Below are positions 8,641 through 17,915 of a DNA stretch of 64,000 nucleotides, piece after piece. Source of the DNA: Pseudomonas congelans. GTDB taxonomy: Bacteria; Pseudomonadota; Gammaproteobacteria; Pseudomonadales; Pseudomonadaceae. A program made the position numbers and the translations under genes. Each line of letters opens with the position of its first letter. The stretch's first letter is position 1. The DNA is taken from positions 384,471 to 448,470 of the forward strand of contig NZ_FNJH01000003.1 in assembly GCF_900103225.1 (NCBI RefSeq), written 5' to 3'. The notes under the pieces were generated by a model that was given only the letters and a program-made list of their open reading frames with translations, was not told the origin of the DNA and made no database searches.

Positions 8641-9546
8641 TCAGTTGCGGAACGCTGTCATATCCTGCAACAACATGCCCATCAGGCGATTGGCGCCGAC
8701 ACTCAGCTGACGACCCAGGCGGCTGATCAGGTGAGTCTGCGGGCTGCTGAACACCTCGTGCTGCAAGGGCAGGGCACGCAATGTGCCGGCCTTTATTTCT
8801 TCCTCCACGACAAAGGTCGGCAGCAACGTGACGCCACCCTGCATGGCGAAATGCTTGAGCATGGCGAAGGTGCTGCAGGTCAGCGTCGGCTGCACGGTGA
8901 TGCCCAGCTGGTGTTCGGCTTGCAGCAGGATCTGGCGAATACCGTAAGACACGGCAGGCAGGGCGACACGGTAGTTTTCAAGTGCCCGCAGCTGTATCGG
9001 GCCTGGTTCTTCGGTCAGCGGATGATCCGGCGCGGTGATCACACAGACCGGTTGGCGCTGATGCGCATGCGAACGGATTTTCGGGTCGGCAGCCGGATTG
9101 AAGACCAGGCCAATGTGCGCTTCATCCTCGACCACCTGGCGAATCACTTCGTTGCTGCCACAGACGTTCACGATCAGTTCGATTCTGGGATACAGCTCGG
9201 AAAACCGGGCCAGCGGTTGCGCCAGACTTTCCAGAAACCCCTCCCCGGAGACCAGCGTAACCGAGCCGCTGTGCAAGCCTTTCAGCGCTTGAATCGAATC
9301 CAGCAGGACCTCCTGCTGCGTCAGTCGCTGGCGATAGTAGGCCAGCACCTTGTCGCCCGCCTCGGTCGGTTTGACGCCGCGTCGATGGCGTTCCAGCAAG
9401 GGTGAGCCCAGCTCCTGTTCCAACTGTGCGATCTGGCGGCTGACCGCCGAAGGCGCAACGTTGAGAAAGTCGGCGGCAGCCCGGACGCTGCCCAATCGCA
9501 CGGCTTCGAAAAAATACAGGATGCGTCGATCTTGAACGAGGCTCAT
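8641..9546 (-). CDS. LysR-family transcriptional regulator
   Basis: A 301-residue LysR regulator. The N-terminal winged HTH is clear (RILYFFEAVRLGSVRAAADF, then APSAVSRQIAQLEQELGSPL) and is followed by a periplasmic-binding-protein-like effector domain. The ATG at 9546 (MSLVQDRR) is chosen because it gives normal family spacing to the HTH and has GGAAG upstream; longer in-frame extensions run into the divergent promoter. It diverges across 162 bases from the dehydrogenase / aldehyde dehydrogenase / amidohydrolase operon and is the likely activator of that operon. Confidence 0.88.
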   Translation of the reverse strand: MSLVQDRRILYFFEAVRLGSVRAAADFLNVAPSAVSRQIAQLEQELGSPLLERHRRGVKPTEAGDKVLAYYRQRLTQQEVLLDSIQALKGLHSGSVTLVSGEGFLESLAQPLARFSELYPRIELIVNVCGSNEVIRQVVEDEAHIGLVFNPAADPKIRSHAHQRQPVCVITAPDHPLTEEPGPIQLRALENYRVALPAVSYGIRQILLQAEHQLGITVQPTLTCSTFAMLKHFAMQGGVTLLPTFVVEEEIKAGTLRALPLQHEVFSSPQTHLISRLGRQLSVGANRLMGMLLQDMTAFRN

Positions 9547-9708
9547 GGGCTTCCAGTGTTGCGCTAAAGGCAACATAAATTCGATTTTTGGATTATTGCT
9601 GAGAGGGGAGAGCGCTGTCCATACTCGAATCATCAGCACATTGCCGGCTGAAAGAGCCTGCAGCGTTGTCCTCGAATTCGTACAAAAACCTTTGATAGGG
9701 ATGCAGAC

Positions 9709-10599
9709 ATGACTTTGAAAGCAGGTGTGATCGGATTGGGCAACATGGGCGGCGGCATGGCTGCCACGCTGGCGGGCAAGGGCTTTGATGTCAGCGGCTT
9801 CGACCTGTCGCAGGCCGCGCTGGCCCAGGCCGAAAGCAAGGGCGTCAAGCCGGTTGCCGACCGCACACAGCTGATTCAAGGCGTGGACATTCTGATCCTC
9901 TCGCTGCCCAAGGCCGAGCACGTGGAGTCGGTGTGCCTCGGCGCGGGTGGCATCAATGAGGTGGGTCGCAAGGGCCTGATCGTCGTCGATACCACGACGT
10001 CAACGCCGGAAATGAGCCGCAAGGTCGCCGCCGAACTGGCGAAGAACGGTATCGCATTCATCGACGCGCCGGTGTCTGGCGGACCGAAAGGCGCAGCCAC
10101 CGGCACCATGTCGATGGTGATCGGTGCCGAGGACGCTGACCTGGCGCGCGCCATGCCGGTTCTGGAAGGCATGAGCGGGACACGCGTGCACGTCGGGCGA
10201 TGTGGCGCGGGCAACGTCGCCAAGATCGCCAACAACATGCTCGCCGCCTGTCACCTGATCAGCACTGCCGAGGCCGTGGCGATGGCCGCGCGTGCAGGGG
10301 TCGATCCGGAAAAGCTCCTGCAGGGCCTGAATGCCGGCTCCGGACGCAGCGGTGCCACGCAGGTCATGTTCCCGACCTGGGTACTCAACAAGGCGTATGA
10401 CTCCGGTTTCACCATGGGCCTGATGCGCAAGGACGTCGGCCTGGCCAGCGATCTGGCAGACAGCCTCGACATGGACCTGCCGCTGTCACGCGTCGTCGCG
10501 CAGTTGTGGCAGGCCAGCAGTGAAACCCTGGCGGACAACGAAGACTTCTGCGCCATCGTGCAACGCACCGATGGCAAACTTTACGGTCATGGAGAATAA
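9709..10599 (+). CDS. 3-hydroxyisobutyrate dehydrogenase-type NAD(P)-dependent oxidoreductase
   Basis: A 296-residue beta-hydroxyacid dehydrogenase. The N-terminal nucleotide motif GVIGLGNMGGGMA, the substrate signature FIDAPVSGGPKGAATGTM and the catalytic lysine region GAGNVAKIANNML are all in place. The family includes 3-hydroxyisobutyrate, tartronate semialdehyde and L-threonate dehydrogenases; motif reading does not separate these. It is the first gene of an operon with an aldehyde dehydrogenase (start three bases after this stop) and an M20 amidohydrolase, which suggests oxidation of a hydroxyacid or hydroxy-amino-acid derivative. The likely regulator is the divergent LysR gene. Confidence 0.85.
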   Translation: MTLKAGVIGLGNMGGGMAATLAGKGFDVSGFDLSQAALAQAESKGVKPVADRTQLIQGVDILILSLPKAEHVESVCLGAGGINEVGRKGLIVVDTTTSTPEMSRKVAAELAKNGIAFIDAPVSGGPKGAATGTMSMVIGAEDADLARAMPVLEGMSGTRVHVGRCGAGNVAKIANNMLAACHLISTAEAVAMAARAGVDPEKLLQGLNAGSGRSGATQVMFPTWVLNKAYDSGFTMGLMRKDVGLASDLADSLDMDLPLSRVVAQLWQASSETLADNEDFCAIVQRTDGKLYGHGE

Positions 10600-10602
10600 G
10601 CG

Positions 10603-12120
10603 ATGAGCACTGCAAAAATCCTCGAACTGATGCGTCCTTACTGGGGCGATCGCAGTGTCATCGCCAGCTACGTCGGCGGCCAGTTCATCGAAGGCCACGG
10701 CGCGCCCGTCGAAGTGCGCAATGCTCATGACGACAGCCTGCTGCTGAGTTTCCCGGACGCCGACGAGTCGTTGGTCGATGTGGCCGACAAGGCGGCGAAG
10801 GCTGCGCAACAACAATGGTGGGCGCTGACCGCTCAAGCGCGCGGCCGCGCCATGTATCAGGTGGGCAATCTGATTCGTGACGAGCTGGAAAACCTCGCGC
10901 AGATCGAATCCCTGACCGCCAACAAGCCGATCCGCGATGCCCGTGTCGAAGTGCTCAAAGTGGCCGAGATGTTCGAGTATTACGCCGGTTGGGCGGACAA
11001 GCTGCATGGCGAAATCATCCCGGTGCCGACCACGCACCTGAACTACGTGACCTATGAACCGCTGGGTACGGTGTTGCAGATCACGCCCTGGAATGCGCCG
11101 ATCTTCACCTGCGGCTGGCAGATCGCCCCGGCGATTGCAGCGGGCAACGCGGTCATTCTCAAGCCGTCGGAGCTGACCCCGCTCAGCTCGCTGATGGTCG
11201 GCGTGCTGATCGAGCGTGCCGGCGTGCCGAAAGGGCTGGTCAATGTGATTGCCGGTTTTGGTCACTCCATCGGCCAAGCGTTCATTGCCAAGGCTGACAT
11301 TCGCAAGGTGGTGTTCGTCGGCTCGCCAGCCACTGGCCGGCATATCGCCGTGGCGGCAGCGCAGCGCTGCATTCCTGCGGTGCTGGAACTGGGTGGCAAG
11401 TCGGCCAACATCGTGTTCGACGACGCCGATCTGGAAGTCGCCTTGCGCGGTGCCCAGGCTGCAATCTTTTCCGGAGCCGGGCAGAGCTGCGTTTCCGGTT
11501 CACGCCTGCTGGTGCAGGAGTCGATCTTCGAGAAGTTCACCAATGCCCTGGCGGTGGCTGCGACGCAGTTCAAGGTCGGTGATCCGAGCGATCCGGAAAC
11601 CCAGATCGGCCCGATCAACAACGCCAAGCAATACAGCCATGTGAAAAACATGGTCGAGCAGGCGCTCAAAGATGGCGCGAAGCTGGTGGGCGAGCACGCT
11701 GATCCGATCCCGGAAAAACCCGGTTACTACATCAACCCGACCGTTCTGGCGGGCACCAACGCGCTGTACTGCGCGCAGGAAGAGATCTTCGGCCCGGTGG
11801 TGGTGGCGATTCCGTTCAAGGACGAAGAGGACGCGATCCGCATCGCCAACGACAGCCGTTTCGGCCTGGCCGGTGGTGTCTGGACCCGCGATGTCGGCCG
11901 CGCTCACCGCGTTGCCAGACAAGTGCGGGCCGGGACCTTCTGGGTCAACGGTTACAAGACTATTCACGTCAGTTCGCCGTTCGGCGGCTATGGTGAGAGT
12001 GGTTATGGCCGGTCTTCCGGTCTGGATGCCCTGCGCGAGTACAGTGAAGTGAAAAGCGTCTGGGTCGAAACCGCCGCCAAGCCAGCCGCCAGCTTTGGCT
12101 ACGGCGCGAGTCTGGAGTAA
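10603..12120 (+). CDS. NAD-dependent aldehyde dehydrogenase
   Basis: A 505-residue aldehyde dehydrogenase of the betaine-aldehyde-like type. The NAD-binding segment LQITPWNAPIF, the general base Glu in VLELGGKSANIVF and the nucleophilic Cys in GAGQSCVSGSR are intact, as is the C-terminal FGGYGESGYGRSSG. A ribosome-binding GGAGAA overlaps the end of the upstream gene. It sits between the 3-hydroxyisobutyrate-type dehydrogenase and the M20 amidohydrolase, so it probably oxidises the aldehyde made in the same pathway. The exact substrate cannot be read from the sequence. Confidence 0.88.
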   Translation: MSTAKILELMRPYWGDRSVIASYVGGQFIEGHGAPVEVRNAHDDSLLLSFPDADESLVDVADKAAKAAQQQWWALTAQARGRAMYQVGNLIRDELENLAQIESLTANKPIRDARVEVLKVAEMFEYYAGWADKLHGEIIPVPTTHLNYVTYEPLGTVLQITPWNAPIFTCGWQIAPAIAAGNAVILKPSELTPLSSLMVGVLIERAGVPKGLVNVIAGFGHSIGQAFIAKADIRKVVFVGSPATGRHIAVAAAQRCIPAVLELGGKSANIVFDDADLEVALRGAQAAIFSGAGQSCVSGSRLLVQESIFEKFTNALAVAATQFKVGDPSDPETQIGPINNAKQYSHVKNMVEQALKDGAKLVGEHADPIPEKPGYYINPTVLAGTNALYCAQEEIFGPVVVAIPFKDEEDAIRIANDSRFGLAGGVWTRDVGRAHRVARQVRAGTFWVNGYKTIHVSSPFGGYGESGYGRSSGLDALREYSEVKSVWVETAAKPAASFGYGASLE

Positions 12121-12124
12121 GCAC

Positions 12125-13282
12125 ATGTCCATTTCAAAGACGTTGATTGACGAAGCAACCGTGTGGCGCCGCACCCTTCACGCCGCGCCGGAACTGGGGT
12201 TCCAGGAGCTGAAGACCTCCGACAAGGTGGCAGAGCTGCTGAGCAGTTTCGGCATCGAGATTCACCGTGGTCTGGGCGGCACTGGCGTGGTCGGCACCCT
12301 GCGTAACGGCGATGGCCCGACCATCGGCCTGCGTGCCGACATGGATGCCTTGCCGATTCAGGAGCTGGGCGACAGCGTTCACAAGTCGACCCACAAGGGC
12401 TGCATGCACGCCTGCGGTCACGATGGCCATACCGCGATCCTGCTGGCTACCGCCAGGCATCTGGCCGAGACTCGGCGCTTTCGCGGTACGGTGCATTTCG
12501 TCTTCCAGCCTGCCGAGGAGAACCTCGGCGGCGCACAGCGAATGATCGAAGACGGGCTGTTCGAGCGCTTTCCGATGGAAGCCATCTACGGCCTGCACAA
12601 CTGGCCGGGTGTGCCTGCGGGCAAGGTGGTGATCAATCCGGGGCCGATGATGGCGTCGCTCGACACTTTTGAAATCATCCTGACCGGCAAGGGCAGCCAC
12701 GCAGCCATGCCGGACAAGGGCAACGATCCGATCGTGGCCGCGGCCGAACTGGTCCTGGGGCTGCAAACCATCGTCTCCCGGCGCCTGTCGCCACTCGATT
12801 CGGCGGTGGTCAGCATCACTCAGTTCAATGCCGGCGAGGCGATCAACGTGATCCCGGAAACCGCCACGCTGCGTGGCACCGTGCGTTGCCTGCAAACCCC
12901 TGTGCGGGAAAAGGTTCAGCGCCTGATCGGCGAGTTCGTCGAGTGTATGCCGACGGCCTTCGGCGTGCGCGGCGAGCTGGTCTACAACGTCGGCTACCCG
13001 GTGACCGAAAACCACGTCGAAGCAGCAGCCACGATCCGTCGTGCAGCGGTCGCTGCAGTGGGCGAGGCCAACGTGCAGTGGGGCTGTAACCCGTCGATGG
13101 CCTCCGAAGACTTCGCCTTCATGCTGCACGCCTGTCCGGGAGCCTACATCTGGATGGGCGTCGACGGCGAGAAGCCGTCGGCGGCGTTGCACAACCCTTA
13201 CTACGACTTCAACGACCAGGTCATCGAACCCGGTGTCGCGGTGTGGACCTCGCTGGTGGAGCAGTGTTTGCCGGTGGCTTGA
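12125..13282 (+). CDS. M20-family amidohydrolase (hippurate hydrolase / N-acyl amino acid type)
   Basis: A 385-residue M20D metallopeptidase-like amidohydrolase. The metal site is visible: GLRADMDALPI, then MHACGHDGHTA, the catalytic Glu pair in FQPAEENLGGAQ, and a later HNWPG; the lid domain has GKGSHAAMPDKGNDP. The ATG at 12125 lies four bases after the aldehyde dehydrogenase stop. Members release amino acids from N-acyl or aryl-acyl conjugates such as hippurate or IAA conjugates. It completes a three-gene operon. The DUF3100 membrane protein at 15.9-17.2 kb may be a functional partner. Confidence 0.88.
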   Translation: MSISKTLIDEATVWRRTLHAAPELGFQELKTSDKVAELLSSFGIEIHRGLGGTGVVGTLRNGDGPTIGLRADMDALPIQELGDSVHKSTHKGCMHACGHDGHTAILLATARHLAETRRFRGTVHFVFQPAEENLGGAQRMIEDGLFERFPMEAIYGLHNWPGVPAGKVVINPGPMMASLDTFEIILTGKGSHAAMPDKGNDPIVAAAELVLGLQTIVSRRLSPLDSAVVSITQFNAGEAINVIPETATLRGTVRCLQTPVREKVQRLIGEFVECMPTAFGVRGELVYNVGYPVTENHVEAAATIRRAAVAAVGEANVQWGCNPSMASEDFAFMLHACPGAYIWMGVDGEKPSAALHNPYYDFNDQVIEPGVAVWTSLVEQCLPVA

Positions 13283-13350
13283 ATGGCTCGCGCGCTTACG
13301 CCAGCCTTTGATTCTGGCCGTAGGCCATAGAGCTAACCGGTTCGCGAAAA

Positions 13351-13381
13351 GGACGGTACATCCGCAGGAAATGTACCGTCC
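13351..13381. terminator. Perfect 11-bp hairpin between convergent genes
   Basis: GGACGGTACAT (13351-13361) and its exact complement (13371-13381) surround a nine-base loop. It lies between the convergent amidohydrolase and sdaA genes, so it may end both transcripts, although no long T-run follows. The preceding bases 13306-13350 look like a decayed REP (TTGATTCTGGCCGTAGG, then GGTTCGCGAAAAGG). Confidence 0.55.
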
Positions 13382-13421
13382 CTGACGCTCTCGAATACGT
13401 CGCGACGCCGATGAGTGCCTG

Positions 13422-14798
13422 TCAGCACTCGATCAGATTGACTGCCAGCCCGCCGCGTGAGGTTTCCTTGTATTTGTCGTGCATGTCGGCGCCGGTGTCG
13501 CGCATGGTGCGGATGGCGTGGTCCAGCGAGATGTGGTGCTCGCCGTCACCGCGCAGGGCCATCTGGGCGGCATTGATGGCCTTCACGGCAGCAATCGCAT
13601 TGCGCTCGATGCAGGGGATCTGCACCAGCCCGCCGACCGGGTCGCAGGTCAGGCCCAGATTATGCTCCAGGCCGATCTCCGCGGCATTCTCCACCTGCTC
13701 GGGCGTCGCGCCGAGGATCTCCGCCAGACCGGCGGCGGCCATTGCGCATGCCGATCCTACCTCACCCTGACAACCGACTTCGGCACCGGAAATCGAGGCG
13801 TTTTTCTTGCACAGAATGCCGACCGCAGCAGCGCTCAGGAAAAACCGCACCACGTCGTCGTCATTGGCCGTGGGTTTGAATTTCATGAAGTAATGCAGCA
13901 CGGCGGGCACGATGCCAGCTGCGCCATTGGTGGGCGCTGTCACCATGCGCCCGCCTGCGGCGTTTTCTTCGTTGACCGCAAGGGCGAACAGGTTGACCCA
14001 TTCCATGGCACTCAGGGTCGAGCCGATCACGTTGGGGTTATCCAGGTTCTGCAGGTTCTGATGCAGGCGGTAGGCACGCCGCCGCACGTTCAGGCCACCG
14101 GGCAGGATGCCGGTTTCCACCAGGCCCTTGTCGACGCAGGCGCGCATCGCGGCCCAGATCACCATGATTTTCTCGCGGATTTCTTCCTCGCTGCGCCAGA
14201 CCTTTTCGTTGGCCATCATCAGTTCGGAAATGCTCATGCCGTGGGTCTTGCACAGCCTCAGTAACTGCGCGCCGCTGAAAAAATCATAGGGCAGGACGGT
14301 TGTATCGTTGTCCAGCACGCCACTGGCGGCCTGTTCGGCGTCGATCACAAAACCGCCGCCCACCGAATAGTAGGTCTGCTCGTAGAGTTCGCCGTTCTTG
14401 CCGTAGGCACACAGGGTCATGCCATTGGGGTGGTAGGGGAGGCTTTCATCGAGCAGGCACATGTCCCGCTCCCAGACGAAGGTGATGGCCTGTTCGCCCG
14501 CCAGCATCAGTTGGTTATCGGCACGCAACGCCTCGATGCGCTGGTTGACCTGGCTAGGGTCGATCTGGTCAGGCCACTCACCCATCAGGCCCATGACTGT
14601 CGCGCGATCGCTGCCGTGACCAATGCCCGTGGCCGACAGAGATCCGTACAATCGCACCTCGAGCCGTTCTACGCTGTGCAAGCGGTTCTGGTTGCGCAGC
14701 TCGGTCACGAACAGCGCACCGGCGCGCATTGGCCCGACGGTGTGGGAGCTGGACGGCCCGATGCCGATTTTGAACATGTCGAAGACGCTGATAGCCAT
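13422..14798 (-). CDS. sdaA: L-serine ammonia-lyase (L-serine deaminase), [4Fe-4S] type
   Basis: A 458-residue single-chain iron-sulfur L-serine deaminase that converts L-serine to pyruvate and ammonia. The N-terminal domain starts [20 protein letters not shown], and the cluster-binding cysteines lie in [17 protein letters not shown] and [19 protein letters not shown] take the ATG at 14798 (MAISVF) rather than the GTG one codon upstream. It diverges from a LysR regulator across 129 bases, which probably controls it. Pseudomonads often carry more than one sda gene, so the symbol is at family level. Confidence 0.92.
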   Translation of the reverse strand: MAISVFDMFKIGIGPSSSHTVGPMRAGALFVTELRNQNRLHSVERLEVRLYGSLSATGIGHGSDRATVMGLMGEWPDQIDPSQVNQRIEALRADNQLMLAGEQAITFVWERDMCLLDESLPYHPNGMTLCAYGKNGELYEQTYYSVGGGFVIDAEQAASGVLDNDTTVLPYDFFSGAQLLRLCKTHGMSISELMMANEKVWRSEEEIREKIMVIWAAMRACVDKGLVETGILPGGLNVRRRAYRLHQNLQNLDNPNVIGSTLSAMEWVNLFALAVNEENAAGGRMVTAPTNGAAGIVPAVLHYFMKFKPTANDDDVVRFFLSAAAVGILCKKNASISGAEVGCQGEVGSACAMAAAGLAEILGATPEQVENAAEIGLEHNLGLTCDPVGGLVQIPCIERNAIAAVKAINAAQMALRGDGEHHISLDHAIRTMRDTGADMHDKYKETSRGGLAVNLIEC

Positions 14799-14927
14799 CA
14801 CGAAGGTCCTTCAGGTGAGATGATGCACGGGAATTTGGTATTCCCCTTTTTCTGTTACTCATCTTTGGCTTCGGCTGTCGAAACGACAAACGATTGTTGC
14901 TATGCAACGCTTTAGCGGAACTCTTCA

Positions 14928-15839
14928 ATGAGCAGAATCTTCAACGCACAGATGCACGCCTGGCTACAGGTGTTCGCCTGCGCGGCCCGTCACCTGTCCT
15001 TCACCCGCTGCGCGGAAGAATTGCACGTCACCCCCGGCGCGATCAGTCAGCAGATGCGCCAGCTCGAAGAGCGCCTGGGCTTTGCGCTGTTTCACCGGGT
15101 CGGGCGCGGGCTTGAGCTGACCGCTGAGGGTCAGCGTCTGGCGGTGGTCGCCAACGAAGTGCAGAGCCGTATCAGCGAAGAGCTGCGCCTGCTGTACTCC
15201 GGGCGTATCGGCGGGGTGTTCAAGCTGCGTTGTATCCCGTCATTCCTGAGCAAATGGCTGATGCCGCGCCTGCCACGCTTGCAGGCGGCGTTTCCGGATA
15301 TCCAGTTGCGGATCATTGCCGAGGACAGCAGCGGGTCGTTGCGTGATGACGATTTCGATCTGGCCATCGACCTGAACGACGGCAGCTATCCGGGGTTGTC
15401 GACTACGCCCTTGCTGGAGGAGGAGCTGTTCGCGGTCTGCTCGCCAGACCTGCTGGTGGGCAAGCCACCGTTGGATACGCCCAGTCAGCTGGTGCACTTT
15501 CCGTTGCTGCACGACATCACCGCCTGGCGCGGCAGCTATGAATATGCAGAGTGGGAGTTCTACCTGACGGCCATCGGTGCCGATGGCATCGACGTGCGTC
15601 GCGGCCACACGTTCAACCGTAATCACCTGACCATCGACGCGGCGCGCATGGGCATGGGCGTGGCCATTGCGCGCAAGGCGCTGATTACCGATGAGCTGGA
15701 GCAGGGCTTGCTGATCGTGCCTTTCGGCCATCCGATCAAGGCCAGGAAGAAATACGTGCTGGCCTATCGCGAAGGTGCGCTCAGCACCCCGTCACGTCGC
15801 GCAGTGCATGACTGGCTGGTGAACGAGGCGCTGGGCTGA
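14928..15839 (+). CDS. LysR-family regulator (GcvA-like), divergent from sdaA
   Basis: A 303-residue LysR regulator of the GcvA-like branch. The HTH reads AARHLSFTRCAEELHVTPGA and continues ISQQMRQLEERLG; the C-terminal effector domain includes the GcvA-type phrase DFDLAIDLNDGSYPGL. The ATG at 14928 is 129 bases from sdaA on the other strand, so regulation of serine deamination is the simplest inference. It converges on the DUF3100 gene with only 25 bases between stop codons. Confidence 0.87.
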   Translation: MSRIFNAQMHAWLQVFACAARHLSFTRCAEELHVTPGAISQQMRQLEERLGFALFHRVGRGLELTAEGQRLAVVANEVQSRISEELRLLYSGRIGGVFKLRCIPSFLSKWLMPRLPRLQAAFPDIQLRIIAEDSSGSLRDDDFDLAIDLNDGSYPGLSTTPLLEEELFAVCSPDLLVGKPPLDTPSQLVHFPLLHDITAWRGSYEYAEWEFYLTAIGADGIDVRRGHTFNRNHLTIDAARMGMGVAIARKALITDELEQGLLIVPFGHPIKARKKYVLAYREGALSTPSRRAVHDWLVNEALG

Positions 15840-15864
15840 CTCGCGGCGAATCAGACGGTGCGGA

Positions 15865-17193
15865 TCAATGGAACAGCTCGGCGATCAATACCGCACCGAT
15901 GAACGTACCGAAGTTGGCTAGGAACGATACCAGCACAATCCGCCAGCCCAGGCGGCGGAAGGCCGGGAGGTCCTTGGCAATCGACAGACCGGCGAAGGTC
16001 AGCATCGGAGTAATGACCGCCAGCAGGTTGATCGAGCTGGTGATCCGCGCAATCTCGGCGGCCCAGGGGCAAGCTGGCGAGGTCAGGAACATTGCCACCA
16101 GCGACACCATGCACACCGCAGGGATCTTGCGGCGAAGCAGGTTGCAAAACACCTCACCCACGAAGGCACAGAAAATCATGATGCCCATGCCGGTGAAGGC
16201 ATCGCCTGACAGTGTCTTGTAGCCGACATAGTTGGCAATCAGTGCCAGTGCACCCGCCGCCAGCCAGGCACTGATCTTGCCCGACCAGCCCAATTCCGGC
16301 ACCTCCAGCGACACGTCGCTCTGGCGCAGGCCTTCCTCGCTCATGGACGCCTTGGTGGTGCGGCCGATCAGCGGCTCGAGCACACGATAGCCCCAGACCG
16401 CCAGTGGCAGTGAGATGAACAGGGTGAAGTAGGTGCCGATGGTGGTGGTGATCAGGTTCGATGCCGCCGCCAGGGTCATGACTTCCTTGGCGACTTCCGG
16501 TGTCTGTTGCGCGGCAATGGCCCCGGCAGCGGCGGCCATCATACTGCCCGAGCCGATGCCTGAACCCATGGCCAGCGAGTTGGGATGGAAGATCCCCAGG
16601 CTGGCGATAAACCCGGCGACAATCGCAATGAACAGCGCGCCGAACAGGGTGCCGGTCAGGTACTCGGCCAATACGCCGCGACCTTCCGGAGAATCCATGC
16701 CATAGCGCTCGCCGATGATTGCCAGGCTGGGCTCACGACCGACCGAGAAGGTCGCACCGATGGCTTCGCGCTTGATGCCGAGCATCAGCGCAACCGGCAG
16801 ACCGAGCATCACGGTGCCGACGAAGTGGCCGAACTCTTGAAACATCAGCGCCCACCCGGAGGCGAACACCACCGGCAGCGAGCCGCCGACGACCAGGCCG
16901 AGCTTGGCGATGAAAAGCAGCAGGGCAGGTTGCAGGATGGAGGCCGAGCGCAATTGCGTACCGTGGTCGATGCCGATGGTGCCCGGCAGACGGCGACTGG
17001 CAAGGCCGATCATCGCGCCCAGCAGCAGCGCCCACACCATCGGCAACAGCACCACCTTGCCGGGGCCCAGCGGAATACTGATGGCACCGATCATTTCGGC
17101 AATGACGAGGATAATGGCGGCCCAGACATACAGTTTCACCGTCGATGAAACGGCCTGATTGTCACCCGACACTGCAGCGTGTGAGTTTTGCAT
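15865..17193 (-). CDS. DUF3100-family polytopic membrane protein
   Basis: A 442-residue inner-membrane protein with about ten hydrophobic segments, Gly/Ala-rich helices (MGSGIGSGSMMAAAAGAIAA) and the segment IGATFSVGREPSLAIIGERYG. I recognise the family as DUF3100, a putative transporter group without an established substrate. The ATG at 17193 (MQNSHAAV) has AAGGGGATC upstream. As I recall, related genes often neighbour M20 amidohydrolases, and one lies about 2.6 kb away here across sdaA, so uptake of an N-acyl compound or amino acid is possible but unproven. Confidence 0.78.
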   Translation of the reverse strand: MQNSHAAVSGDNQAVSSTVKLYVWAAIILVIAEMIGAISIPLGPGKVVLLPMVWALLLGAMIGLASRRLPGTIGIDHGTQLRSASILQPALLLFIAKLGLVVGGSLPVVFASGWALMFQEFGHFVGTVMLGLPVALMLGIKREAIGATFSVGREPSLAIIGERYGMDSPEGRGVLAEYLTGTLFGALFIAIVAGFIASLGIFHPNSLAMGSGIGSGSMMAAAAGAIAAQQTPEVAKEVMTLAAASNLITTTIGTYFTLFISLPLAVWGYRVLEPLIGRTTKASMSEEGLRQSDVSLEVPELGWSGKISAWLAAGALALIANYVGYKTLSGDAFTGMGIMIFCAFVGEVFCNLLRRKIPAVCMVSLVAMFLTSPACPWAAEIARITSSINLLAVITPMLTFAGLSIAKDLPAFRRLGWRIVLVSFLANFGTFIGAVLIAELFH

Positions 17194-17574
17194 GATGATC
17201 CCCTTGCCTGCTGAATGGCCTTTTTCAGGCCTTATCAATCGTTATTCTGTTTTTCAGGTCGGCGCGGTGAAGCGCCAGGGCAGCGTTGAAAAGTCCATGA
17301 AGTCATGGAGACCGTTATCCGGCCAGGTATTTTTATGAGGTCTGAATGTGATCCGGACCCAGGCTGCTTCGAGCCTTTGCAAGGGGATCACAGGGTGCGT
17401 TATTTGAAGGGATGAGCCTTTGAATACGGCACTTTGCTGTCCACACGCAATCGCAGTATGCATAGCGCGAGGTTACACACCAATATTGCGAATTTTATTT
17501 ATCGTTGCCTTAAACAGAACACAGAACGCCCCGGGAATGTGACGCAGGGCGTCCGATCTTGAGGGCTCTGCGAG

Positions 17575-17690
17575 GCAAGATGACTATCGTGCCGACGCTC
17601 AGCGTCGGTATGCCGTTCCGGACGCTCTGCGTCCTCTTGCGACGCAGAGCGTCGAGAACTGCATTCCCACGCAGAGCGTTCATCCTTATG
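17575..17690. repeat. Palindromic GACGCAGAGCGTC-type repeats
   Basis: Several short inverted repeats with a GACGCTC(A/T)GCGTC core are crowded here: GACGCTCAGCGTC, then GGACGCTCTGCGTCC, then GACGCAGAGCGTC and a trailing ACGCAGAGCGTT. They differ in sequence from the REP elements to the right. I recall such elements as scattered repeats in P. syringae genomes. Confidence 0.6.
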
Positions 17691-17722
17691 CACAAATGCG
17701 CTTTTGATTCTGGCCAAAGGCC

Positions 17723-17812
17723 GTAGGAGCGAACTTGTTCGCGAAAGAGTCGGTATGGGCGCCAAAAATGCATCGTCTGAAACATCGTCTTCGCGAGCAA
17801 GCTCGCTCCCAC
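17723..17812. repeat. REP pair (BIME)
   Basis: A forward REP (GTAGGAGCGAACTTGTTCGC at 17723) and a diverged inverted partner (TTCGCGAGCAAGCTCGCTCC from 17790) enclose a short spacer with CATCGTCTGAAAC, the same phrase as in the spacers of the two units near 7 kb. This places it in the same BIME family. Confidence 0.8.
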
Positions 17813-17815
17813 TAG

Positions 17816-17915
17816 TTGGCTATCGTGCTTATGCTCCGCGCAGGCATGTAGCTGCTGACGTGCTCTAGGGGTTTGGCTATCGTGCCGACGCCCTGCGCAG
17901 GCATGCAGCTAGTAG
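17816..17915. repeat. Two copies of a GGCTATCGTGC / GCGCAGGCATG element
   Basis: Copies begin at about 17816 and 17873. Each runs TTGGCTATCGTGC, then about nine bases, then CCGCGCAGGCATG or CTGCGCAGGCATG, followed by AGCT. The right copy extends through the stop codon of hglS (17909-17911), so the last codons of that gene are next to, and may be partly shaped by, a repeat. Confidence 0.55.

Larger units (their letters stand above)
17239..17908. other. Repeat-rich intergenic region without genes
   Basis: Nearly 670 bases with no convincing gene. The left part (17240-17510) probably carries the promoter of the DUF3100 gene. The right part is stacked repeats: a GACGC(A/T)GAGCGTC-type palindromic family at about 17575-17690, a REP pair at 17723-17812, and two copies of a GGCTATCGTGC element at about 17816 and 17873. 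Confidence 0.6.
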
